Source: a bacterium (GTDB taxonomy: Bacteria > Sysuimicrobiota > Sysuimicrobiia > Sysuimicrobiales > Segetimicrobiaceae). From it: 64,000 nt of DNA. Where the stretch lies: the NCBI GenBank assembly GCA_035307765.1, contig DATGHU010000032.1, positions 1-64,000 of the forward strand, in the 5' to 3' direction. A model generated the notes under the pieces. It saw only the letters and a program-made list of their open reading frames with translations. It had not been told where the DNA came from and did not search any database. Of the stretch, positions 53,609-62,920 are shown piece after piece. Made by a program: the position numbers and the translations under genes. The number at the start of each line of letters is the position of its first letter. Within the stretch, counting starts at the first letter, position 1.

Positions 53609-54364
53609 CTAGACGTTCCCACTCGCGTACAGCCAGCGGGCCACCAGGGCTTCGGTGTCCCCGCCGAACGCCTCCCGCGATCCCTCCGACAGGATCGTCC
53701 CGGTGCGCATCACGTAGACGTAATCGGCGATGTCCAGCGCCCGCTTGATGTTCTGATCGACCAGCAGGATGGCTTTGTCCTGATGCGCGATCTCTTTGAT
53801 CAGATCGTAAATCAGCGCGGCCACGCGCGGCTCGATCCCTGCCGTCGGCTCGTCGATCAGAAACACCATCGGATCGAGCATCAGGCTGCGGGCGATCTCC
53901 AACTGCCGCTGCTGGCCGCCGCTGAGCGTCCCCGCAGCCTGCCGCCGCTTCTCCCGCAGGACGGGGAACCGATCGAACGCGCGCTGCACGAGATCAGCGA
54001 CGTGCTCCCGCTGACCCTTGTACCGCCAGGCGCCCAGGCGGAGGTTGACTTCAACCCCCAGGTGCGGAAAGATGCTGGGCCGCTGCGGCAGATAGGCGAC
54101 GCCGTGCCGTCCCATCTCGTGCGGCATGATCCCGCGCGTAGACCGGCCCTGCAGAAGAACCTCGCCGTCGGAGAGGGGGAGGAACCCGTACAGCGCCTTC
54201 AGCAACGTCGATTTCCCCGTACCGTTGGGCCCCAGCACGCACCGAACCTGTCCGCGCACGGCATCCACCGACACCCCCCGCAGGATGTTGATGCCGGGGA
54301 GATACCCCGCCACCAACCCTCGGCCGGTCAGGCAGGCGGACGTCCCGTCCGCGACGGTCTCCAC
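53609..54364 (-). CDS. livF: Branched-chain-type ABC transporter ATPase LivF
   Basis: A 251-residue ATPase: Walker A GPNGTGKST, VAYLPQRPSIFPHLGVEVN, signature LSGGQQRQLE, Walker B VFLIDEP and TAGIEP, typical of LivF. It starts 2 nt after the livG stop. LivF and LivG form the ATP-hydrolysing pair that drives import through LivH-LivM of hydrophobic amino acids, ureas, amides or other small zwitterions. Here the surrounding enzymes suggest a non-standard ligand. Confidence 0.93.
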   Translation of the reverse strand: METVADGTSACLTGRGLVAGYLPGINILRGVSVDAVRGQVRCVLGPNGTGKSTLLKALYGFLPLSDGEVLLQGRSTRGIMPHEMGRHGVAYLPQRPSIFPHLGVEVNLRLGAWRYKGQREHVADLVQRAFDRFPVLREKRRQAAGTLSGGQQRQLEIARSLMLDPMVFLIDEPTAGIEPRVAALIYDLIKEIAHQDKAILLVDQNIKRALDIADYVYVMRTGTILSEGSREAFGGDTEALVARWLYASGNV

Positions 54365-54365
54365 G

Positions 54366-55091
54366 CTACAGTCCCGAGTACGCGGCGAGCACGGTCTGAT
54401 CCGCCCGCACCACGTCGGGCGGCCCGTCTGCGATCTTGCGCCCCCGGGCCATCACGACCAGCCGCCGCGCGATGCGCAGGATCGATTCCATGTCGTGGTC
54501 GACGACGACGAAGGTCCGTCCCGACCGATGGAGTTCTTGAATTCGCTTGATCAGTTCATCGCGCAGGTGGGGATGCACTCCGGCGAAGGGCTCGTCGAGG
54601 AAGAGCACGGTGGGCTCCAGCATCAGCGCCCGCCCCAGCTCAAGAAGTTTCTGCTGGCCCCCGGAAAGATTCTTGGCGTACAGGCTCTCCAGGTGCACGA
54701 GGTTCAAGAACTCCAGATACATCCTCGCGCGCTTCGTCACCGCGCCCCAGGTGGAGCGCGGCCGCGTCAGGCCGGGGACGAGCATGTTCTCGAGGACGGT
54801 CATCCGGCCGAAGAGCTGCGTCAACTGGAACGTTCGCGCCACGCCGCGCGCCGCAAAGAGATGCGCCGGAAACCCGTTCACCCGGTGGCCGCGGAGGAAG
54901 ACCCCGCCGGTTTCAGGCACGAGGTGCCCCGTGAGCAGGTTGATCAGGGTGGTCTTTCCGGAGCCGTTCGGGCCGATCAACCCAATCAGATCGCCCTCGC
55001 CCACCGCGAGCTCGACCGCATCGACGGCCACAATGCCCCCGAAGCGCTTGTGCAGCTTCGCCCCTTGCACGAGGGCCGGGGTGTCCGTCAT
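54366..55091 (-). CDS. livG: Branched-chain-type ABC transporter ATPase LivG
   Basis: The 241-residue ATPase has Walker A GPNGSGKTT, GVARTFQLTQLFGRMTVLENML, signature LSGGQQKLLE, Walker B VLFLDEPFAGVHP and VVDHDMESI. ATG 55091 overlaps the livM stop (ATGA); an upstream open frame antisense-like stretch of 52 residues is not LivG. It partners LivF on the cytoplasmic side. Confidence 0.93.
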   Translation of the reverse strand: MTDTPALVQGAKLHKRFGGIVAVDAVELAVGEGDLIGLIGPNGSGKTTLINLLTGHLVPETGGVFLRGHRVNGFPAHLFAARGVARTFQLTQLFGRMTVLENMLVPGLTRPRSTWGAVTKRARMYLEFLNLVHLESLYAKNLSGGQQKLLELGRALMLEPTVLFLDEPFAGVHPHLRDELIKRIQELHRSGRTFVVVDHDMESILRIARRLVVMARGRKIADGPPDVVRADQTVLAAYSGL

Positions 55092-56062
55092 ACGCGAGAC
55101 CCTTCCCGACCGACGTCCCGGGGGACAGGCGGCGCTCCCCGCACCTCGCCCAACCGGACAAACTGCAGCCAAAGCGGGGTCAAGAGCCCGTTCCGGGCGA
55201 AGCGCATCGTCAGGAGCAGAATGATTCCAAAGAGGACGAGCCGCCACTGTCCGTACGCCCGCAGGACCTCCTGCAGCACCTCCACCCCGAACGCACCGCC
55301 CACGGCGGTCGGCAGCCGCTCCATCCCGCCGATCACGGTCATCACCACGACCACGACCATCAGATCGAGCGCGCCGAGGCTCGGGGTCAGGATGCCGATG
55401 TAGTGGGCGTAGAATCCCCCGGCGAGCCCCGCGAACCCGCTGGCGATCGCAAACGCCAGAATCCGAAACAGGGCCACATTGACCCCGGTCGCCGCCGCCG
55501 CCTGCTCGTCCTCCCGGATCGCCCTAAAGAACAGGCCCCAGCGGGAGCGCACGATGCCCCCCATGATCGCGAGCGAGAAGACGAGCAGCCCGAAGGCGGT
55601 GTAGAAATAGGGCAGCCGGGAAATGGTGTGGAAGATCGGCACCGTGTGCAACCCTGCCATGCCGGCGGTCACCTGGTCTTCGGTCGAGAACGTGATGCGG
55701 ATGATTTCGGCGAACGCCAGGGTGAAAATCGCGAGGTACGGCCCGCTCATCCTCAGGCAGACCCAGCCGATCAGGCCCCCCAGGGCGCAGCAGAGGGCCA
55801 CGCCTGCGGCCATGCCGAGCGGGATCGGGATGCCGGTCCACTGCACCAGCAGGGCTGAGGTGTACCCGCCCACGGAGGCGAACGCCATATGGCCGAGGGA
55901 ATACAGCCCGATGTACCCGGACAGCAGGGACCAGCTCCCCGCCAGGATCCCATAGATCATGGCAATGATGGCCACGTGCATCATGTACGGGTTGAGGAGA
56001 TGCCCGTACACCAGCGATAGGACCGAGGCGGCGACCAGGATGTAGATGTGGAGTCCCCGCAC
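55088..56062 (-). CDS. livM: Branched-chain-type ABC transporter permease LivM
   Basis: A 324-residue membrane protein with about eight to ten helices. SGYIGLYSLGHMAFASVGGYTSALL and GPYLAIFTLAFAEIIRI, then RAIREDEQAAAATGVNVALFRILAFA and VIGGMERLPTAVGGAF are LivM blocks. The polar C-terminal tail of about 30 residues is unusual but unremarkable. It follows livH by 4 nt and overlaps livG. Confidence 0.93.
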   Translation of the reverse strand: MRGLHIYILVAASVLSLVYGHLLNPYMMHVAIIAMIYGILAGSWSLLSGYIGLYSLGHMAFASVGGYTSALLVQWTGIPIPLGMAAGVALCCALGGLIGWVCLRMSGPYLAIFTLAFAEIIRITFSTEDQVTAGMAGLHTVPIFHTISRLPYFYTAFGLLVFSLAIMGGIVRSRWGLFFRAIREDEQAAAATGVNVALFRILAFAIASGFAGLAGGFYAHYIGILTPSLGALDLMVVVVVMTVIGGMERLPTAVGGAFGVEVLQEVLRAYGQWRLVLFGIILLLTMRFARNGLLTPLWLQFVRLGEVRGAPPVPRDVGREGSRV

Positions 56063-56066
56063 CGCC

Positions 56067-56966
56067 CTACTCCATCCGGGTGTGGCGCCGGCCGAACAGG
56101 CCCGTCGGGCGAACGATCAGCACGATCATGAGCACCAGCACCCCGAACGCGTTCGTGTAGGCCAGCGCACGGGTCGGGTCGGGAAAGAACGCGGTGAAGA
56201 GGCCCTCGGACTCGCCGAGGACGATCCCGGCGATGATGCTGCCGAGCACCGAGCCCATTCCCCCCAGGATCACGATCACGTACGCCTGAACGTTGGGCAG
56301 CGCCCCCATGTCCGGGGCCAGCGAGAAGATCGGGGCGATCAGGGCCCCCGCGGCCGCGGCGAGTGCGGCGCCGACGGCATACGCCAGCGAGTTGAAGCGC
56401 CCCGGATTGATCCCCACAATCGCCGCGGCGTCCCGAGACTGGCTGACGGCGTCCAGCGCCTGCCCCCAGATCGTCCGGTTCATGAAGTAGAGGAGCGCGA
56501 AGAGCAGCAGCAGCCCCACCCCTCCCGCGAACACCCGGTCATTCGTCACGATCAGATTGCCGACGCGCTGGATCCCCGTGACGAACGACGGCGGCCTGAG
56601 CGGGAACGGGCCGAACACGATGAGGGCGAGGTTGCGCAGAGCGAACGCGACGCCAAAGGTGACAATCACCCCGTATTCGTCCTTCCGTTCCGTGCGTTCG
56701 CTGTAGAGAGGAGTGAGCAACGACCGTTCCAGGATGATCCCGAACGTGAAGATCGCCGCCATCGACACCGGGAGCGCGAGCAGCGGAGGCACGCCCAGGA
56801 GCGTGATCACGTAGTAGGCGCAGTAACCGCCGAGCATGTAGAGGTCGCCGTGTGCGAAGTTGACGATCTTCAGAATGGAGAAGATCAACGTCACCCCGAC
56901 GGCGATCAGCGCATAGATGATCCCGATGATCACGCCGTTGGTGGCCTGGATAAACAGGTAGTCCAT
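56067..56966 (-). CDS. livH: Branched-chain-type ABC transporter permease LivH
   Basis: The 299-residue permease contains IYALIAVGVTLIFSILKIVNFAHGDLYMLGGY, QALDAVSQSRDAAAIVGINPGRF and VILGGMGSVLGSIIAGIVLG, all LivH hallmarks. ATG 56966 directly begins MDYLFIQATNGVIIGI; the upstream open frame is Arg/Pro-rich. A 204-bp gap with a strong hairpin separates it from livJ, which may lower expression of the membrane genes relative to the binding protein. Confidence 0.93.
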   Translation of the reverse strand: MDYLFIQATNGVIIGIIYALIAVGVTLIFSILKIVNFAHGDLYMLGGYCAYYVITLLGVPPLLALPVSMAAIFTFGIILERSLLTPLYSERTERKDEYGVIVTFGVAFALRNLALIVFGPFPLRPPSFVTGIQRVGNLIVTNDRVFAGGVGLLLLFALLYFMNRTIWGQALDAVSQSRDAAAIVGINPGRFNSLAYAVGAALAAAAGALIAPIFSLAPDMGALPNVQAYVIVILGGMGSVLGSIIAGIVLGESEGLFTAFFPDPTRALAYTNAFGVLVLMIVLIVRPTGLFGRRHTRME

Positions 56967-57075
56967 TATCGATATCGCGTCGGCGCGGGAACCCCGGGGA
57001 CGGAGCCCCGGCGCGCGCCGATGGCGGACGCGCGGCGGATCGGGCGGCACTCAGATGACCGGGTCAGCGGGGTAT

Positions 57076-57093
57076 CCTCCCCACCGGGGGAGG
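57076..57093 (-). terminator. Hairpin in the livJ-livH gap
   Basis: CCTCCCC (57076-57082) and GGGGAGG (57087-57093) form a perfect 7-bp stem with a 4-nt loop. There is no T-tract; it probably stabilises the livJ message or partly attenuates transcription into livHMGF. Confidence 0.5.
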
Positions 57094-57170
57094 CCGCACG
57101 CCGCTCGGCATCGAGCGCCGCGGGTGCGGTCCTCCCCAGCGATTGGGGGATTACGGGAGCGTACCGCGGG

Positions 57171-58424
57171 TCACTTCATCGGCTTCATGTACATGTATTT
57201 CACGTTGGCAACGCTCCGCGGCCAGATAATCGGGGCATCCTCGGGCGCCTGGCCGGCCTTATCGTACTGCACGAGCTCGACCGGTGCGCCCATGAACTGG
57301 TGGTACGCCCAGTCGGGGGTATGGCTGGTCGAGAACGTGTACAGGCCGCGGCCGCCGACCCAATGCGTCTTCTCAAGCGCGGCGATGATCGCCTTCCCGT
57401 CGGTGGACTTGGCGCGCTTGATCGCGTCGGCCAGGATCCACTGGGCGTCGTAGTTCTCGATCGCCTGCGGCGACGGGGCCTCGTTGAAGCGCTTCTGGAA
57501 CGCCGCGACGAACGCCTTGGTCTTGGCGTTCCACGCGGTCTTGGGCAGGCCCACGATCTCGGTCACCAGGTATTTCCCGGCGTCCCCCACGTTCTTCCAA
57601 AACGTGGGGTCGACCGCGGGGCCTCCCGTGTTGGCGACGCCGGTGTGGGCCGAGGGCGCGAACCCCAGGCTGTACGCCTGGCTGATCATCGGGTACGCGC
57701 CGGCTTCGCTGTAGATGCTCATGAAGAAGTCGTACGGCGGCGTGTGGCTCTTGAACCGCTCGATCTGCGCGGTGAACTCCGTCGCGTTCAGATCGGCGCC
57801 GACGACATCGTAGTGGACGTGGTGCTTGTCCAGGGTCGGCAGCAGGACGTCCCGGGCGCTCGTCCCGCCGTCCGTCTTCTCGTAGATGACCGCCACGTTC
57901 TTGAACCCGGCCGCCGCAATCCAGTCGCCGTACTTGGACGCGATCAGCGCCTGGTTGGGGGCGACCCGGAAGACCTCCGGGTATCCCTTGGCGGTAATCT
58001 TCAGCGCCCACACGTCCACGGCGATGATCGGGATGCCGGCGTTGTGGGCCTCTTCCATCTCGGCGAGGAACACCGAGCTATGAAACTCGCCGGTGATGCC
58101 GACCACGTGCTCCTGGGAGATCAGCCGCTGCGCGGCCGCCGTTCCCTCTTCCGGCTGACCACGGGTATCCTGAAAGCTGATGCTGAGCGGCCGGCCGAGC
58201 ACGCCGCCCTTAGCGTTGATCTCGTCGGTCGCAATCTGGGCGGCATCCTTCATCAGCGCCCCTTCCGCGTACCCGCCCGGCGGCGACAGGGGGCCAACCC
58301 AGCCGGTCTTGATCGGCTCCGCCGCAGACAGCGCGACCCGCATGGTCTGGGCCGGAATGATCACCAGCCCCGCGATCAGCAGCACCACGATCCCCGCGAG
58401 GATCCATCGTCCTCTCAAACGCAT
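57171..58424 (-). CDS. livJ: Branched-chain-type ABC transporter substrate-binding protein
   Basis: A 417-residue periplasmic-binding-type protein with a signal peptide (GRWILAGIVVLLIAGLVII). KTGWVGPLSPPGGYAEGALMKDAAQIATDEINAKGGVLG and GITGEFHSSVFLAEMEEAHNAGIPIIAVDVWA are characteristic of the Peripla_BP_6 family; TEIVGLPKTAWNAKTKAFVAAFQKRF follows. The ligand pocket differs from classic Leu-binding LivJ; the substrate is probably another amino compound. ATG 58424 was preferred over TTG 58430. It heads the livJHMGF block, 73 nt after an aminotransferase gene. Confidence 0.9.
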   Translation of the reverse strand: MRLRGRWILAGIVVLLIAGLVIIPAQTMRVALSAAEPIKTGWVGPLSPPGGYAEGALMKDAAQIATDEINAKGGVLGRPLSISFQDTRGQPEEGTAAAQRLISQEHVVGITGEFHSSVFLAEMEEAHNAGIPIIAVDVWALKITAKGYPEVFRVAPNQALIASKYGDWIAAAGFKNVAVIYEKTDGGTSARDVLLPTLDKHHVHYDVVGADLNATEFTAQIERFKSHTPPYDFFMSIYSEAGAYPMISQAYSLGFAPSAHTGVANTGGPAVDPTFWKNVGDAGKYLVTEIVGLPKTAWNAKTKAFVAAFQKRFNEAPSPQAIENYDAQWILADAIKRAKSTDGKAIIAALEKTHWVGGRGLYTFSTSHTPDWAYHQFMGAPVELVQYDKAGQAPEDAPIIWPRSVANVKYMYMKPMK

Positions 58425-58497
58425 TCCCAACCACCCCCTCCTCTAGCTCGATCTGATCCATCCCGATGCGTGTGCTCGCGGCCTGGCCGCGCGGTCC

Positions 58498-59835
58498 TCA
58501 TCCGGCGGCCTCGGCCAGGGCCCCGTCGATGGCCTGTACCCCCTCCTCGATCTGCTCTTCGCTGATCACGAGCGGCGGCGCCACCAGGAAGATGTTGTAC
58601 CGTCCGATGAGATAGACTCCACGGTCGAACGCGCCCCGCAGAAATGCCTTCATCGGGCTCGGCCCGCTCCTGCTGAACGGCGCCCAGGGCTCTCGCGTCC
58701 CCCGGTCCTTGACCAGCTCGACCCCCCAGAAGAGCCCTTTGCCGCGGACATCGCCGACCACGGGGTGGCGATCGGCCAGGCGGCGCAGCCGGTCTCCCAG
58801 CGCGCCCTCCAGGCGCCGGGCCCGCTCGACGAGCCCCTCGTCCTCCATCACCTCCAAGTTCGCGCAGCCGGCGGCGCAGGCCAGGGCGTGGCCGGAGTAG
58901 GTGAGCCCCGCCCAGAGGATGTGGTCGTCGAAGTACCGGGCGACCGGCGCGGACACCAGCACGCCGCCCAGCGGCACATACCCCGAGGTGACCCCTTTGG
59001 CAAAGGTGAGCATGTCGGGCACGACGTTCCAGTGCTCGCAGGCGAACCACGCCCCGGTCCGCCCGAACCCGGCCATCACCTCGTCGAAGATCAGCAGGAT
59101 CCCGTGCCGGTCGCAGATCTTCCGGAGCCCCTCAAGATATCCGTCGGGGGGCACGATCAGCCCGCTCCCGCCAACGATCGTCTCGATGAGAATCGCGGCC
59201 ACGTTCTCCGGCCCTTCGTACATGAGCACGTGCTCGAGATGGGCCAGCGCCGCCGCGCCCTCTTGTGCCGGCCCGACCGAGAACGGACTGCGGTAGGGGT
59301 ACGGGGTCAAGAAGTGAACCACGCCGGGCACCCCCGGCTCCGCGGGCCAGCGGCGCGGATCGCCGCTCATCGTAATCGCCCCGTACGTCGCTCCGTGATA
59401 GCCGCGGTAGGACGTGAGCACCTTGTGGCGTCCGGTGTAGAGCCGGGCGATCTTGACGGCGTTCTCGTTGGCCTCCGCGCCACCGTTGGTGAAGAACGTC
59501 TTCACCAGTGCCCCACCCGGCGAGAGGCGGGCCAGCATCTGCGCCAAGCGGGCGCGCACGTCCGTCGAGAAACTGGGGTTCACGAACGTCAGCCGCCCCG
59601 CCTGCGCCCGGATCGCCTCCACGACACGGGGATGGCTGTGACCGATGTTCACGTTGACGAGTCCCGAGGAAAAATCCAGGATCCGCGTCCCATCGGAGGT
59701 GTAGAGATCGCAGCCCTGCGCGTGATCGATAATCCGGGGCGCCGGACCCCCCTGCGTCTCCCAGGGGATCAGGACATGCTCGCGGGTGAGATCGCCGGTC
59801 GCCCTCGCGCCGGAGGCCGGAGAGACCTTCGCCAT
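58498..59835 (-). CDS. Class III omega-aminotransferase
   Basis: A 445-residue fold-type I PLP enzyme. YTSDGTRILDFSSGLVNVNIGHSHP, TNGGAEANENAVKIAR, SYRGYHGATYGAI, LIFDEVMAGFGRTG and the Schiff-base Lys in FAKGVTSGYVPLGG are class III blocks, and GLTYSGHALACAA is typical of omega-amino acid:pyruvate or taurine transaminases. The ribosome site AGGAGG suits ATG 59835 (7 nt) better than the adjacent ATG 59838. It sits between a second class III aminotransferase gene and livJ on the same strand. Confidence 0.9.
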   Translation of the reverse strand: MAKVSPASGARATGDLTREHVLIPWETQGGPAPRIIDHAQGCDLYTSDGTRILDFSSGLVNVNIGHSHPRVVEAIRAQAGRLTFVNPSFSTDVRARLAQMLARLSPGGALVKTFFTNGGAEANENAVKIARLYTGRHKVLTSYRGYHGATYGAITMSGDPRRWPAEPGVPGVVHFLTPYPYRSPFSVGPAQEGAAALAHLEHVLMYEGPENVAAILIETIVGGSGLIVPPDGYLEGLRKICDRHGILLIFDEVMAGFGRTGAWFACEHWNVVPDMLTFAKGVTSGYVPLGGVLVSAPVARYFDDHILWAGLTYSGHALACAAGCANLEVMEDEGLVERARRLEGALGDRLRRLADRHPVVGDVRGKGLFWGVELVKDRGTREPWAPFSRSGPSPMKAFLRGAFDRGVYLIGRYNIFLVAPPLVISEEQIEEGVQAIDGALAEAAG

Positions 59836-60043
59836 CATCTTCCCTCCTCGCCGTGGGTGCACCCGGAAGGTCTCGCCGCCGGCCCGATCGGACCGGCCTC
59901 ACCTTCCCCCGAACAACACGCACCGCCGCGGGGGATCAGGGGTGAACCCTGGGACGTCGATGATGTGGCATCCGCTGGTGCAGATGCCCCGCGCCGGCAC
60001 TTCCTTCCCCCCGCCGAGACAAACCTCCTCCCACGACGCCCAA

Positions 60044-61426
60044 TCAAGCCGTGGCCACGTGCCGGTCGGCGACGGCAAGCGCCTCGTCAATGACCTGCAA
60101 TCCCTCCTCAAGCTGCTCGTCGGTGATGACGAAGGGCGGCGCGAGCATCAGCATATTCCACTTCGTGTACGCGTAGACGCCGCGCTCGCGCATCGCACGA
60201 AGCGTGCCGGAGACCGCGGGGTGGGCCTCTCGGCCTCCGCGGGGGGTCCAGGGGGTCAACGGCTCGCGGGTTTCGCGGTCGCTCACCAGTTCGATGCACG
60301 CGAACAGCCCCCGCCCCCGGACGTCGCCGACGGCGGGGTGGCGCTCCTTCATGGTGTTGAGCCGGGCAAACAGGCGGTCCCCCAACACCCGGGCGCGCTC
60401 GATCAGCCCTTCGTCGTGATAGGCGGCCAGCGTGGCCACCCCGGCGGCGCAGGCCAGGGGGTGACCGCTGTAGGTGGCGCCGGTCAGCAGGACGTTCGAT
60501 TCGAAGTGGGCCGCCACCCGGTCCGACGCCACAACCGCTCCAAGAGGGACGTACCCGGACGTGATCCCCTTGCCGAGGGTCATGAGATCGGGCACGGTGT
60601 TGTAGTGCTCGATCGCGAACCACCGGCCGGTCCGGCCGAACCCCGCCATCACCTCGTCGCAGATCAGCAGCACCCCGTACCGGTCGCAGATCTCCCGCAG
60701 CCGGGGATAGTACTCGGGGGGCGGCACGATGCGGGCGTTGCTCCCGGTGATCGTCTCCACGATCACCGCGGCGACGGTCTCCGGATCTTCAAATTCAATG
60801 ATCTCGCCGATGTGGTCCGCGCAGTGGATCCCGCAGGACGGGTAGCGGAGACCGAAGGGACACCGGTAGCAGAAGGGGTCCTCGGCCACCACCGTTCCCC
60901 AAACCCCCGGCTCCGCGCCCCGCCGCCGCGGGTCGCCGGAGACGGACAGCGCCCCGGCCGTCGCTCCGTGGTAACTGCGGCGCCGGGTGATGACCTTCTG
61001 CCGGCCGGTGGCCAGGCGCGCCATCCGGATCGCCGCCTCGTTCGCCGTCGCCCCACCGGTCGTGAAGAACACGTGCTGAAGATCGCCGGGCGCCACCGCG
61101 GCGACCGCACGGGCCAGCTGGCTGCGCGGGGCGCTGGCGAACTCGGGGGCCACGTAGCACAGTTCCGCGGCCTGGGCCTGGATTGCGCTCACCACCCGAG
61201 GGTGGCCGAACCCCAGGTTCAGGTTGACGAGCTGCGAGGCGAAGTCGAGGTAGCGCTTCCCCCCGGCGTCCCAGAAGATCGCGCCCCGGCCGCCGGCGAT
61301 CACCATGGGCCGGCGCGACTTCTGCGCCGACCACGAATGGAGGAGATACCGGCGGTCGTCTTCGAGGATTTGCGCCGCCGCCGCCTCCGAGAGCGGCTGA
61401 TCGTGGCGCTGAGTCGTGGAGCTCAT
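60044..61426 (-). CDS. Class III aminotransferase, taurine/omega-amino-acid type
   Basis: The 460-residue protein is a paralogue of the next gene downstream: LDFASQLVNLNLGFGHP, FTTGGATANEAAIRMARL, LICDEVMAGFGRTGR, LGKGITSGYVPLGA with the PLP Lys, and ATYSGHPLACAA. It has a Cys-rich insertion (CYRCPFGLRYPSCGIHC) also present in taurine-pyruvate-type and PbfA-like enzymes. A 208-bp non-coding gap follows it. Two aminotransferases in tandem suggest heteromeric or sequential deamination of one or more amino substrates. Confidence 0.9.
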   Translation of the reverse strand: MSSTTQRHDQPLSEAAAAQILEDDRRYLLHSWSAQKSRRPMVIAGGRGAIFWDAGGKRYLDFASQLVNLNLGFGHPRVVSAIQAQAAELCYVAPEFASAPRSQLARAVAAVAPGDLQHVFFTTGGATANEAAIRMARLATGRQKVITRRRSYHGATAGALSVSGDPRRRGAEPGVWGTVVAEDPFCYRCPFGLRYPSCGIHCADHIGEIIEFEDPETVAAVIVETITGSNARIVPPPEYYPRLREICDRYGVLLICDEVMAGFGRTGRWFAIEHYNTVPDLMTLGKGITSGYVPLGAVVASDRVAAHFESNVLLTGATYSGHPLACAAGVATLAAYHDEGLIERARVLGDRLFARLNTMKERHPAVGDVRGRGLFACIELVSDRETREPLTPWTPRGGREAHPAVSGTLRAMRERGVYAYTKWNMLMLAPPFVITDEQLEEGLQVIDEALAVADRHVATA

Positions 61427-61447
61427 CGCGATTCCCTCCCACAGCCC

Positions 61448-62917
61448 CTATCGGGGCGGCAAATGCATCCGGATGCTCTTCACCTGAGTGTAGCTCAGCA
61501 ACTCGTCCAAACACTCTTCACGGCCGATCCCGCTCTGCTTGATCCCCCCGTAGGGGGACCCCAACTCGTGCCCGCCGGGAAAGTTCACCCAGATGTATCC
61601 CGCCTCGAGCCGCCGGGCCAGCCGGTGCGCCGCGAGGTAGTCGCGGGTGTAGATCGCCGCGCTCAGCCCGTAGATGACCCCGTTCACCTGGCGCACCATC
61701 TCCTCCTCATCGTCCCAGGTCAGGACCGCCACCACCGGGCCGAAGATCTCCTCCTGCGCAATCCGCATCTTCGCCCGCACCGCGTCGAAGAGCGTCGGTC
61801 GCACGAAAAATCCCCGGCGCAGATCCGGGGCGTCCGGCGCCCCGCCCCCGCAGACCAGCCGGGCGCCTTCCCGCCGCCCCGCCTCGATGTAGGCCAGCAC
61901 CCGCTGCTGCTGCTCGCGGGAGATGAGCGGGCCGATCTCGCTGTCGTCGGATTCCGGGAGCCCGATCCGCAGCCCGGCCAGCCGATCCCGCAGGCCCTCC
62001 ACAAAGGCGTCGTGGAGGCTGCGGTGGACAAACACCCGGGAGGTGCTGCTGCAGGATTGTCCCGCCCGATTGAAATTCATCGCCGTGGCCGCGGCGGAGA
62101 CCGCATCCTCCACGGGGACGTCGGGAAGCACGATGATCGGATTCTTCCCGCCCAGCTCCAGCGTCACGGTCTTGAGTTCCGCACTCGCCGCCTGCATCAC
62201 CGCCCGCCCGGCCTCGACGGACCCGATCAGCGCGATGCGCCGGACCTTCGGGTGCCGGACCAACGCCGCCCCCGTCGTCGGTCCGTCCCCCGTGACGATG
62301 TTGACCACGCCGGGGGGGAAGAGATCGCGCAGCAGACCCGCCAGGACCAACGATGAGAGCGGGGCCTGCTCGGGGGGCTTCATCACCACGGTGTTGCCGG
62401 CGGCGAGCGGGGCGGCCAACTTCTCGGCCGCGAAGCGAATCGGATGGTTGAAGGGATTGATCTTCCCGACCACCCCGAACGGCTCGCGCAGCGTGTACGA
62501 AAACGCGGTTGGGCCGGTGGGGAGGGTCTCCCCCTTCAGCTCCGGGATCAGGCCGGCGAAGTACTCGAGGGAATCGGCCGCCCAGTCGACATCCTTCCGC
62601 ATGCCCGAGATGACGTTTCCGGAGTTGATCGCATCGAGGCGGGCCAGCGCCTCCCGCGCCTCGCGCAGCGCCGCCGCCAGAGCGCGCAGGCGCCTTCCTC
62701 GCTCCGAGCCCGGCGCGCTTGCCCACGCGGGCTGCGCCGCCGCGGCCGCGGTCACCGCCCGATCGACGTCGGCGGCGTCGGCCAGCGGCACGCTGCCGAG
62801 CCCCTCCCCCGTCGCGGGGTTGACGATCGGGAACGAACGACCGGCCGCGGTCCCGACCCACTCGCCGCCGATGAACACCCGGCCCTCGGGAATCCCTTCC
62901 AGGATGGAGGTCCGCAC
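61448..62917 (-). CDS. NAD(P)-dependent aldehyde dehydrogenase
   Basis: A 489-residue ALDH: FIGGEWV, catalytic Glu in TLELGGKNPIIVLPD, catalytic Cys in NRAGQSCSSTSRVF, EEIFGPVVAVLTW and GGIKQSGIGREECLDELLSYTQVK. The dinucleotide motif is GSVEAGRAV (GSTxxG usual). It resembles betaine-aldehyde or phosphonoacetaldehyde/gamma-amino aldehyde dehydrogenases; it probably oxidises the aldehyde formed by one of the neighbouring aminotransferases. It is 3 nt from the citryl-CoA-lyase-like gene and 21 nt from the aminotransferase gene. Confidence 0.93.
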   Translation of the reverse strand: MRTSILEGIPEGRVFIGGEWVGTAAGRSFPIVNPATGEGLGSVPLADAADVDRAVTAAAAAQPAWASAPGSERGRRLRALAAALREAREALARLDAINSGNVISGMRKDVDWAADSLEYFAGLIPELKGETLPTGPTAFSYTLREPFGVVGKINPFNHPIRFAAEKLAAPLAAGNTVVMKPPEQAPLSSLVLAGLLRDLFPPGVVNIVTGDGPTTGAALVRHPKVRRIALIGSVEAGRAVMQAASAELKTVTLELGGKNPIIVLPDVPVEDAVSAAATAMNFNRAGQSCSSTSRVFVHRSLHDAFVEGLRDRLAGLRIGLPESDDSEIGPLISREQQQRVLAYIEAGRREGARLVCGGGAPDAPDLRRGFFVRPTLFDAVRAKMRIAQEEIFGPVVAVLTWDDEEEMVRQVNGVIYGLSAAIYTRDYLAAHRLARRLEAGYIWVNFPGGHELGSPYGGIKQSGIGREECLDELLSYTQVKSIRMHLPPR

Positions 62918-62920
62918 GGG

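Noticed and set aside
59786-62356. 856-residue open frame on the plus strand opposite the aminotransferase and ALDH genes
   Set aside because: Antisense to well-conserved enzymes and lacking any recognisable domain.
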